Shown: piece after piece, positions 1 through 6,071 of the stretch
How the letters are laid out: each line of letters opens with the position of its first letter
Position numbering within the stretch: the first letter of the stretch is position 1
From: Methylibium sp035762065
GTDB taxonomy: Bacteria > Pseudomonadota > Gammaproteobacteria > Burkholderiales > Burkholderiaceae_C
Direction: 5' to 3'
Assembly (NCBI RefSeq): GCF_035762065.1
Contig: NZ_DASTPW010000004.1
Coordinates: forward strand, 1 to 64,000
Length of the DNA: 64,000 nucleotides
Position numbers and translations under genes: made by a program
Notes under the pieces: generated by a model
The model's database searches: none
Told to the model about the DNA's origin: nothing
What the model saw: the letters and a program-made list of their open reading frames with translations, nothing else

Positions 1-142
1 GCATGTCAGCGCCTGCCGGGCAAGGACGACGCGCATTCGGCGCCGAGGCGCGCGCAGCCGGGCAGCCGCCGCGGATCCGGCTTCGCCGGTCCGCCAGCGG
101 CGCCTGCCCGGGGGGGCGCGGCAAAGGCGCAACGGGGGGAAG
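1..142. other. Left edge: region downstream of nadK, no complete gene
   Basis: No complete gene is visible here. Bases 68-139 hold copy 1 of the dispersed GC-rich element described separately. On the minus strand an ATG at 4..2 sits next to the window edge with a weak AGG-type ribosome site ahead of it. In many proteobacteria recN follows nadK, so this could be the start of recN, but only four bases are present and nothing can be verified. Confidence 0.4.
68..139 (-). repeat. Dispersed GC-rich element, copy 1 (downstream of nadK)
   Basis: On the plus strand the element begins GCCGCGGATCCGGC and ends CAACGGGG. It is about 72 nt long and starts three bases after the nadK stop codon when read in the nadK direction. 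Related copies lie at 5452-5513 and 22360-22428, in the same orientation and again right behind a stop codon. It contains a small hairpin (CCGGC-TTC-GCCGG) and other short inverted repeats. Confidence 0.8.
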
Positions 143-1030
143 TCATTCCGTGCCTTCGTTCCAGAACAGCTTGCGCCGCAGCGTCGCGTAGTAGCTCCAG
201 CCGCGCGGGTGCAGGATGCGGATGCGGTGCTCGCTGCGGCGCACGCAGATCACGTCGCCGTGCAGCAGGCTCGCGAGGCTCTGGTGATCGAAGTTCACGC
301 TGGCATCGCGGCCGGCGACGATCTCGATCGAGATTTCGCCGAAGTCGGGCAGCACGATCGGCCGGTTCGACAGCGAATGCGCCGCGATCGGCACCATCAC
401 CCAGCCGGCGATCGACGGATGCAGGATCGGCCCGCCGGCCGACAGCGCATACGCGGTCGAGCCGGTCGGCGACGCGACGATCAGGCCGTCGGCGCGGAAG
501 TTCGCGACGAAGTGCTCCTGCGCCGACACTCGCAGCTCCACCATGCCGGCGCCGGCACCGCGGCTCACCACCACGTCGTTGACCGCGAAGGTTTCGTAGA
601 GCGTGTCGATGCCGGCCCCGGTGCGCCGCTTGACGCTGCCTTCGAGCATCGTGCGGTGCTCTTCCTCGTAGTCGCCGGCGATCATCGGCGCGAGTGTTTC
701 GCGCAGCTCGCCGATCGGGATGTCGGTCATGAAGCCGAGCCGGCCCTGGTTGATGCCCACCAGCGGCACGTTGAAGCGCGCGAGCTGGCGGGCGGTGCCC
801 AGCATCGTGCCGTCGCCGCCGACGACGATCGCCAGATCGCATTGCGCGCCGATCGCCTGCGCGTCGAGCGCGGCGTAATCGGCGAGGCCGCAGGCCTGCG
901 CCGTGGTGGCTTCGAGCGAGACCTCGAGGCCCTGGTCGCCGAGGAACTCCGCCACGCCCGCGATGACCTTGCGACTGCCCGGCGCCTGGTACTTGCCCAC
1001 GAGGGCCGCATGACGGAAACGGGAGGGCAT
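143..1030 (-). CDS. nadK: NAD kinase
   Basis: ATP-dependent phosphorylation of NAD to NADP, cytoplasmic. The 295-residue length is normal for bacterial NadK. The family motif GGDGTMLG is at about residues 71-78, and the later glycine-rich motif GSTAYALSAGGP, which helps bind the dinucleotide, is present. The start ATG at 1030 has no Shine-Dalgarno but is preceded by a -10-like TGTAAT 7 nt upstream, which fits a leaderless transcript. It is divergent from hrcA with only 44 bp between start codons. The stop codon is followed within three bases by the dispersed GC-rich element. Confidence 0.96.
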   Translation of the reverse strand: MPSRFRHAALVGKYQAPGSRKVIAGVAEFLGDQGLEVSLEATTAQACGLADYAALDAQAIGAQCDLAIVVGGDGTMLGTARQLARFNVPLVGINQGRLGFMTDIPIGELRETLAPMIAGDYEEEHRTMLEGSVKRRTGAGIDTLYETFAVNDVVVSRGAGAGMVELRVSAQEHFVANFRADGLIVASPTGSTAYALSAGGPILHPSIAGWVMVPIAAHSLSNRPIVLPDFGEISIEIVAGRDASVNFDHQSLASLLHGDVICVRRSEHRIRILHPRGWSYYATLRRKLFWNEGTE

Positions 1031-1074
1031 GGCGGAAATTACATCACGAGGCCGCTGCCTAAAATCCGCGCACG
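1031..1074. promoter_or_regulatory. Overlapping divergent promoters for nadK and hrcA
   Basis: This 44-bp gap carries a -10-like TAAAAT at 1060-1065 facing hrcA (ATG at 1075). A -10-like TGTAAT on the minus strand (1043..1038) faces nadK (ATG at 1030). Each lies 7-9 nt from its start codon, so the transcripts would have almost no 5' leader. The ATTACA patch at 1038-1043 could also act as the -35 of hrcA (16-nt spacing). No CIRCE-type inverted repeat is visible, so autoregulation by HrcA is not supported here. Confidence 0.5.
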
Positions 1075-2097
1075 ATGCTCGACGACCGCGCCCGCAGCCT
1101 GCTGAAGACCCTGGTCGAGCGCTACATCGCCGACGGGCAGCCGGTCGGCTCGCGCACCCTCTCGCGCGCCAGCGGCCTGGAGCTGAGCCCGGCCACCATC
1201 CGCAACGTGATGGCCGATCTGGAAGAGCTGGGCCTCATCGCGAGCCCGCACACCAGCGCCGGGCGCATTCCGACCGCGCGCGGCTATCGGTTGTTCGTCG
1301 ACACCATGCTGACCGCGCAGCGCGACGCCGCGCTGCATGCCTCCCACGAGGCGCAGCTGCAAGCCGACCAGCCGCAGCGCGTGATCGCGAGCGCCGCGCA
1401 GATGCTCTCCAGCCTTTCGCAGTTCGTCGGCGTGATCACCGCGCCGCGCAAGGCGAGCGTGTTCCATCACCTCGAGTTTTTGCGGCTGGGCGAACGGCGC
1501 GTGCTGGTGATCCTGGTCGCGCCCGACGGCGACGTGCAGAACCGCGTCGTGATGACCGCGCGCGACTTCACGCAGCCGGAGCTGCTCGAGGCCAGCAACT
1601 TCGTCAACGCGCACTACTCGGGCCTGTCGATCGAGGCGGTGCGCGAGCGGCTCAAGCACGAGATCGAAACGCTGCGCGGCGAGATCGCGACGCTGATGCA
1701 GGCCGCGATGCAGCTCGGCAGCGCCGGCGCGGACGACGATGCCGAGCAGGTCGTCGTGGCCGGCGAGCGCAACCTGCTCGCGGTGCAGGACTTCGGCAGC
1801 GACCTGGGCTCCCTGCGCAAGCTGTTCGACCTGTTCGAGCAGAAGACGCAGCTGATGCGCCTGCTCGACGTGAGCAGCCGGGCCGAGGGCGTGCGCATCT
1901 TCATCGGCGGCGAGAGCCAGGTCGTGCCGTACGAGGAGCTGTCGGTCGTCTCGGCGCCGTACGTCGTCGACGGCCAGATCGTCGGCACGCTCGGCGTGAT
2001 CGGCCCGACGCGCATGCCCTACGAGCGGATGATCCAGATCGTCGACATCACCTCCCGGTTGGTCAGCCAGGCGCTCAGCCAGAAGCCGGCTGCCTAG
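1075..2097 (+). CDS. hrcA: Heat-inducible transcription repressor HrcA
   Basis: HrcA represses chaperone genes by binding CIRCE operators. The 340-residue protein has the N-terminal winged-helix region (about residues 1-80) with the family-typical stretch SPATIRNVMADLEELGLI followed by SPHTSAGRIPT. The central GAF-like and dimerisation domains run to a C-terminal GVIGPTRMPY motif near residue 310. The start ATG at 1075 has no ribosome-binding site but follows a -10-like hexamer, suggesting a leaderless mRNA. Its TAG stop (2095-2097) is also the first half of a TAGAAT sequence ahead of the downstream tRNA. The nadK/hrcA pairing is common in Burkholderiales. Confidence 0.96.
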   Translation: MLDDRARSLLKTLVERYIADGQPVGSRTLSRASGLELSPATIRNVMADLEELGLIASPHTSAGRIPTARGYRLFVDTMLTAQRDAALHASHEAQLQADQPQRVIASAAQMLSSLSQFVGVITAPRKASVFHHLEFLRLGERRVLVILVAPDGDVQNRVVMTARDFTQPELLEASNFVNAHYSGLSIEAVRERLKHEIETLRGEIATLMQAAMQLGSAGADDDAEQVVVAGERNLLAVQDFGSDLGSLRKLFDLFEQKTQLMRLLDVSSRAEGVRIFIGGESQVVPYEELSVVSAPYVVDGQIVGTLGVIGPTRMPYERMIQIVDITSRLVSQALSQKPAA

Positions 2098-2100
2098 AAT
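2095..2100 (+). promoter_or_regulatory. -10-like box of the tRNA, overlapping the hrcA stop
   Basis: TAGAAT occurs 15 nt before the tRNA 5' end, at the right place for transcription to start around 2107. Its first three bases are the hrcA stop codon. No convincing -35 is seen at the standard distance, so this is a tentative promoter. Confidence 0.4.
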
Positions 2101-2115
2101 CGTGGCGGTGTCCGG

Positions 2116-2194
2116 GGGCCGCTAGCTCATGATTGGTTAGAGCAGCAGACTCATAATCTGTTGGTGCCGTGTTCGACTCACGGGCGGCCTACCA
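2116..2194 (+). tRNA. tRNA with CAU anticodon (Met elongator or Ile2)
   Basis: The cloverleaf folds cleanly. The acceptor stem is GGGCCGC/GCGGCCT (first pair G-U), the D stem GCTC/GAGC, the anticodon stem GCAGA/TCTGT with loop CTCATAA, and the T stem CCGTG/CACGG. The CCA end is encoded (2192-2194). The D loop is 11 nt, two longer than usual, giving a 79-nt gene. The CAU anticodon reads either Met or, after lysidine modification by TilS, Ile (AUA). The C4-G69 and C5-G68 pairs and the TTGGT stretch after the anticodon stem resemble tRNA-Ile2, but from sequence alone I cannot decide. Confidence 0.9.
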
Positions 2195-2204
2195 AGCTCC
2201 ACGG

Positions 2205-2216
2205 CAGTGATCACTG
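2205..2216. promoter_or_regulatory. Perfect 12-bp palindrome upstream of hipBA
   Basis: CAGTGATCACTG is a perfect palindrome 11 bp after the tRNA, in the AT-rich leader ahead of hipB. It could be an additional operator or a remnant of the insertion boundary. No protein can be assigned. Confidence 0.35.
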
Positions 2217-2247
2217 CGATCACAGATTGAAAGCTGTATTTCCAAGA

Positions 2248-2265
2248 TACTGCTTTTAAGCAGTA
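2248..2265. promoter_or_regulatory. Candidate HipB operator (inverted repeat)
   Basis: TACTGCTT-TT-AAGCAGTA is an 8-bp perfect inverted repeat with a 2-bp centre, 50 bp upstream of hipB. HipB-family antitoxins repress their own operon by binding inverted repeats in this position. A -10-like TATAGT follows at 2282-2287, so a dimer bound here would sit over the -35 region. The function is inferred from position and symmetry. Confidence 0.55.
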
Positions 2266-2314
2266 AAACGAGAACACAGCTTATAGTGCGTATGCCTTGA
2301 CTTGACGCATCCGC

Positions 2315-2593
2315 ATGAAGACGTTCCCGGTCCTTACGCCTGAGCAGTTGCCGGCGCTGCTCCAGGGCTTTCGCAAGGCGTCCGGGTTGACGCAAGCCGA
2401 GATCGCCACACGCCTGGGCATCACCCAGCAGACGATGTCTGCGATGGAGCGCAATGCCGACAGCATGAGCGTGGCCCGGCTGATGAAGCTGCTGGCTGTG
2501 CTCGGGGTCGAGCTTTCGTTGAGCCAGAGCCGCCATGAAGGATCGACGGCCGTCTCCATGCCGAAGGCGCCCGTCGGCAAGGACGTTTGGTGA
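2315..2593 (+). CDS. hipB: HipB-type antitoxin, XRE-family DNA-binding protein
   Basis: This 92-residue helix-turn-helix protein has the recognition region at about residues 20-65 (GLTQAEIATRLGITQQTMSA). HipB neutralises HipA and represses the operon as a dimer. The stop codon overlaps the hipA GTG start by four bases (GTGA at 2590-2593), the usual coupling of an antitoxin-first pair. The leader of about 120 bp between the tRNA and this gene is markedly AT-richer than its surroundings and carries inverted repeats, which points to acquired DNA. Confidence 0.9.
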   Translation: MKTFPVLTPEQLPALLQGFRKASGLTQAEIATRLGITQQTMSAMERNADSMSVARLMKLLAVLGVELSLSQSRHEGSTAVSMPKAPVGKDVW

Positions 2594-3903
2594 GCGCTCG
2601 TCGCCTCGCGGTATGGATGAACGGCGAGCGCGTCGGCCGGTGGAGCGCCACCCCTGCCGGCGACGAACTGACTTACGACGCCGCATGGTTGGCCTCGTCG
2701 CAATCCCGACCGCTGTCGCTTTCCTTGCCGATGCGTGCCGGCAACCTTCCGATCCGCGGCCCGGCTGTGCGTGCCTGGTTCGACAACCTGCTCCCGGACA
2801 GCCAGCCGATCCTCGACCGCATGGCGCGCCGCTTCGGTGCCGCGAGCACCGACGCCTTCGATCTGTTGGCGCAAATCGGGCGCGACTGCGTGGGTGCCGT
2901 GCAGTTGCTTCCCGAGGACGAAGCGCCCGGGACGATCGAAACGATCCAGGCGCGTCCACTCGATGAAGCCGCGGTCGCGCGACGGCTGCGCAACGCGACC
3001 TTTGCGAGCCCGCTTCGTGACGATGCGGATGACTTGCGCATCTCGATCGCCGGTGCCCAGGAAAAGACGGCGCTGCTCTGGCACCGCGGTGCATGGTGGC
3101 GGCCCCTCGGCGCCACGCCGACCACGCACATCCTCAAGCTGCCGATGGGTCTCGTCGGCAACGCGCGGCTCGACCTGCGCCATTCGATCGAGAACGAGTG
3201 GCTCTGCGCGCAGATCCTCGCAGCCTACCGGCTCGACGTGGCGCGTTGCCATCCGCTCCTCTTCGAGGATCAACGCGTGCTCGCGGTCGAGCGCTTCGAC
3301 CGCCGCTGGGCCGGCAACGGCCGTTGGCTGCTGCGCCTGCCGCAAGAAGACATGTGCCAGGCCACCGGCACGCCGGCCTTCGCGAAGTACGAAGCCGACG
3401 GTGGCCCCGGCATCGATCGCATCCTCGGCCTGCTCGACGGCTCGATCCGGCGGGAACAGGATCGCGAAGCCTTCTTCCGGGCGCAGCTGCTGTTCTGGAT
3501 GCTGCGAGCGCCCGATGGCCACGCGAAGAACTTCAGCATCGCCTTGCATGCGGGCGGCCGCTACGCGCTGACGCCGCTGTACGACGTGCTCTCGTTCTTT
3601 CCGATGCTGGGGGCAGGACCGAATCAGGTCTCGGAGCACAAGATCAGGCTCGCGATGGCCGTGCGCTCGAAGAACCCGCACTGGCGCATGAAGGACATCG
3701 TCCGGCGGCACTGGATCGAAGTCGGCCGGCGTCACGGCATCCTCGGGGCGCAGGGGCTCGGGCCGGAAGCTGTCGTGCAGGACGTGGTCGAGCGCACGCC
3801 GGGCGTCGTCGATGCAGTTGCGAATGCGTTGCCGAAAGGCTTTCCCGCGGTGGTGGCCGATCGCATCCTCGGCGGCTTGAAGCGGGTGGCTGCCGAGCTC
3901 TGA
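2590..3903 (+). CDS. hipA: HipA-type toxin, serine/threonine kinase
   Basis: In E. coli, HipA phosphorylates glutamyl-tRNA synthetase and causes growth arrest and persistence. This 437-residue protein has the N-terminal HipA domain and the phosphate-loop motif ISIAGAQEKT at residues 141-150. Ser142 aligns by motif with the autophosphorylated Ser150 of E. coli HipA. The ATP-binding segment TPTTHILKLP and the kinase catalytic segment DGHAKNFS, followed by LTPLYDVLS, are also present. All key motifs look intact, so it is probably active. I chose the GTG at 2590 because it overlaps the hipB stop; a TTG one codon earlier is less likely. A hairpin follows at 3920-3950. Confidence 0.93.
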   Translation: MSARRLAVWMNGERVGRWSATPAGDELTYDAAWLASSQSRPLSLSLPMRAGNLPIRGPAVRAWFDNLLPDSQPILDRMARRFGAASTDAFDLLAQIGRDCVGAVQLLPEDEAPGTIETIQARPLDEAAVARRLRNATFASPLRDDADDLRISIAGAQEKTALLWHRGAWWRPLGATPTTHILKLPMGLVGNARLDLRHSIENEWLCAQILAAYRLDVARCHPLLFEDQRVLAVERFDRRWAGNGRWLLRLPQEDMCQATGTPAFAKYEADGGPGIDRILGLLDGSIRREQDREAFFRAQLLFWMLRAPDGHAKNFSIALHAGGRYALTPLYDVLSFFPMLGAGPNQVSEHKIRLAMAVRSKNPHWRMKDIVRRHWIEVGRRHGILGAQGLGPEAVVQDVVERTPGVVDAVANALPKGFPAVVADRILGGLKRVAAEL

Positions 3904-3919
3904 GAACCGCCGCCCGCAT

Positions 3920-3950
3920 CGTTCGAGGAGACACCGTCTCCGCTCGAACG
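3920..3950. terminator. Hairpin between hipA and the ccm operon end
   Basis: The left arm GTTCGAG+GAGAC pairs with GTCTC+CTCGAAC around a 3-nt loop, with a 2-nt bulge on the right, giving 12-13 bp. It lies between convergent hipA and ccmI and could stop transcription in both directions. There is no T-tract on either side, so intrinsic termination is uncertain. Confidence 0.4.
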
Positions 3951-3972
3951 CCGAAGCTGCCTGACGGCCTCG

Positions 3973-5010
3973 CTACCGCCCGATCGGCCCCGCGATCTCC
4001 AGCACCACGCCGCTCGCTCCGAGCTCGACCGCCTTCGACTGCGCGCCCAGGTCCTCCGGCTGCGGCACCGCCTGCCCGCTCGCGCTGATGCGCGCGGTGA
4101 CGATCACCTGCGAGGACGGCGGAAGCGACGAAAGCTTCGCGGCGGGCGACATCGCGAGGCTGTCGTCGAGCGTGAAGTCGAGCGGCAGGTCCTTCACCTG
4201 CTTCTTCAGCACCGCCAGCGGCATGCGCGACGCGCCGTCGGCGGCGCGCGCAGACACAAACACCGTGTCGCCCGGCGCGACCTGCCTGGCGAGCGCCGCC
4301 GAGAGGCTGACCCGGCCACGCACGCTGCCCACGCCCGCCGCGACCGGTGCCGCGTCGGCCGCCGGCGGCAAGCCCGCGAGCTGCCGCGCCTGCGCGACCG
4401 CGCCCTTCATCTCGCGCACGAAGTCGTCCTGCGGCGGGCCGACCGCCACCAGCTTCTCCCAGTGCTTCAGCGCGCCGGGGTAGTCGTTCTTCACGAACGC
4501 CGCCGCACCCGCGAGCGACAGCGCCTTCAGCTGGTTCGGGTCGATCGCGAGCGCCTTCTCGATCAGCGCGAGCGGCGCGCCCTCGAGCTTCTGGCCCTGG
4601 CTCATCGCGAGCGCATCGGCCCAGTCGACCAGCAGCGTCGCGTCGTCGGGCTTCATCGCCGACGCCTTCGCCAGCGACGCGGCGGCCTCGGCGTGGCGCC
4701 CCAGCGCGGCCTGGCTGCGCCCGAGCATCGCCCAGCCGGTCGGATCGTCGGGCCGCTCCTTCATGCGCTCGGCGAGGCGGTCGGTCAGCTCGCTCATCTG
4801 CGCGACCGCCGCGGCCGCCTCGGCGTCGCCTCCGGCGCCGGCGCCGGCGCGAGCGTCGAGCGTGCCCGCCGGCGCGCCGCCGCCGATCAGCAGCGCCGGC
4901 TTGCCCTTGTAGGCGTAGCCGGCGACCGCGACCGCGACCACGAAGGCCGCCATCGCGCCCAGCGGCGCCCAGCCGAGCCGCGCCGGCCGGGTGTTCGCGG
5001 GTGCGCTCAT
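3973..5010 (-). CDS. ccmI: Cytochrome c biogenesis protein CcmI (TPR apocytochrome chaperone)
   Basis: CcmI (CycH) holds apocytochrome c for heme ligation by CcmF/H. The 345-residue protein begins with a cytoplasmic tail, then one membrane helix near residues 12-30. TPR-like helices follow (for example the DDPTGWAMLGRSQAALGRHA region). A C-terminal domain after about residue 225 resembles the periplasmic domain found in many beta- and gammaproteobacterial CcmH/CcmI proteins (VSLSAALARQVAPGDTVFV). The ATG at 5010 overlaps the end of ccmH by four bases. It is last in the operon. Confidence 0.85.
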   Translation of the reverse strand: MSAPANTRPARLGWAPLGAMAAFVVAVAVAGYAYKGKPALLIGGGAPAGTLDARAGAGAGGDAEAAAAVAQMSELTDRLAERMKERPDDPTGWAMLGRSQAALGRHAEAAASLAKASAMKPDDATLLVDWADALAMSQGQKLEGAPLALIEKALAIDPNQLKALSLAGAAAFVKNDYPGALKHWEKLVAVGPPQDDFVREMKGAVAQARQLAGLPPAADAAPVAAGVGSVRGRVSLSAALARQVAPGDTVFVSARAADGASRMPLAVLKKQVKDLPLDFTLDDSLAMSPAAKLSSLPPSSQVIVTARISASGQAVPQPEDLGAQSKAVELGASGVVLEIAGPIGR

Positions 5011-5519
5011 CGCGGCCCCTCGCTCGCGGCCTCGTCGGGATCGGGCTCGAAGCGCTCGGCCGGCAGGCGCGCGCGCCGCCGCAGCACGAGCACGAGCGTG
5101 CCCACCGCGACGACCAGCAGCACCGCCGGGCCGAACCACAGCGCCACGGTGCTTGCCTTCACCGGCGGCCGGTACAGCACGAAGTCGCCGTAGCGCGCGG
5201 TCATGTAGTCGACGATCTGCTCCTTGCTGTCGCCGCGCGCGAGCATCTCGCGCACCTGACGGCGCAGGTCGACCGCGAGGCCGGCATGCGACTCGGCGAT
5301 CGTCTGGTTCTGGCACACCAGGCAGCGCAGCTCGGCGGAGATCGCCTGCACGCGCGCATCGAGCGCCGGGTCGGCGGGTGCCGAGGCCGCTTGCGCCGTC
5401 GCGAGCAACGGCGCGCAAAGCACCAGCCCAACCCAGCGGTTGCCGCGGATCCGGCGCCGCCGGGCCGCCAGCGGCGCTCCTTCGGGGAGGCGCGGCGAGG
5501 CCGCAACGGGGGGCGTCAT
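5007..5519 (-). CDS. ccmH: Cytochrome c maturation protein CcmH (CcmL-type thiol reductase)
   Basis: CcmH is a periplasmic, membrane-anchored thiol protein that helps reduce the CXXCH cysteines of apocytochrome c. The 170-residue protein has the signature LRCLVCQNQ, a conserved region ending YGDFVLYRPP, and a C-terminal membrane helix. The only ATG (5519) overlaps the ccmG stop by four bases. Oddly, the first roughly 23 residues, including the arginine-rich n-region of the signal peptide, are encoded by copy 2 of the dispersed GC-rich element. The hydrophobic core VGLVLCAPLLA comes immediately after it. Confidence 0.92.
   Translation of the reverse strand: MTPPVAASPRLPEGAPLAARRRRIRGNRWVGLVLCAPLLATAQAASAPADPALDARVQAISAELRCLVCQNQTIAESHAGLAVDLRRQVREMLARGDSKEQIVDYMTARYGDFVLYRPPVKASTVALWFGPAVLLVVAVGTLVLVLRRRARLPAERFEPDPDEAASEGPR
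5452..5513 (-). repeat. Dispersed GC-rich element, copy 2 (inside the ccmH start)
   Basis: On the plus strand it runs from GCCGCGGATCCGG to CAACGGGGGG. It is immediately downstream of the ccmG stop codon on the minus strand, in the same orientation as copies 1 and 3. Unlike those, it is translated, forming residues of about 3-23 of CcmH. It is slightly shorter than the other copies and carries substitutions (GCCGCCGGG where copies 1 and 3 have TTCGCCGGT). Confidence 0.8.
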
Positions 5520-6043
5520 ATCAGTTCCTTCAGCAGCGGCTCGATGCGCTCGCTCAACACCTTGGGCGTGATCGGTCCGATGTGCTTCAGGCGGATCACG
5601 CCCTGCTTGTCGATCACGAAAGTCTCGGGCACGCCGTAGACGCCGAAGTCGATGCCGACGCGGCCGTCGCCGTCGAACAGCGAGGCGGCGTAGGGATCGC
5701 CCATGCGCGCGAGCCAGTCGAGGCCTTCCTTGCGGCCGTCCTTGTAGTTGAGGCCGTAGACCGGCACGACGCCGCGCTTGGCGAAGTCGACCAGCAGCGG
5801 ATGCTCGTCGCGGCAGGCCGCGCACCACGAGGCCCAGACGTTGAGCACCCAGACGCGGCCGAGCAGGTCGTCGCGCGCGAGCTTGCGGTTCGGGTCGTCG
5901 AGCCGCGTCAGCTCGAAGGCCGGCGCCGGCTTGCCCACCAGCGGCGAGGGCACCTCGCGCGGATTCAGCTCCAGGCCGCGCAGCAGGAAGAGCAGCAGCG
6001 CGGCGAAGAGGGCGAGGGGCACGAGGAAGCGCAGCTTCCTCAT
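5516..6043 (-). CDS. ccmG: Thiol:disulfide interchange protein CcmG (DsbE)
   Basis: CcmG is a membrane-anchored periplasmic thioredoxin-like protein that supplies reducing power for heme attachment. The 175-residue protein has an N-terminal membrane helix (about residues 5-25) and the active site WASWCAACRDEHP. A conserved region YGVPETFVID contains the cis-proline. The active-site pair is CAAC, where E. coli has CPTC. It is preceded by ccmF (28-bp gap) and its TGA stop overlaps the ccmH ATG. The dispersed element begins directly after this stop. Confidence 0.95.
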   Translation of the reverse strand: MRKLRFLVPLALFAALLLFLLRGLELNPREVPSPLVGKPAPAFELTRLDDPNRKLARDDLLGRVWVLNVWASWCAACRDEHPLLVDFAKRGVVPVYGLNYKDGRKEGLDWLARMGDPYAASLFDGDGRVGIDFGVYGVPETFVIDKQGVIRLKHIGPITPKVLSERIEPLLKELI

Positions 6044-6071
6044 GATCGTGGACCGTCCAAGCGCACGCGCT

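Noticed and set aside
1031..1074. CIRCE operator upstream of hrcA
   Set aside because: No TTAGCACTC-type inverted repeat is present in the 44-bp gap.
3904..3972. Attachment-site duplicate of the tRNA 3' end after hipA
   Set aside because: No repeat of the tRNA T-arm or acceptor sequence occurs here, and there is no integrase, so a classical genomic island cannot be claimed.
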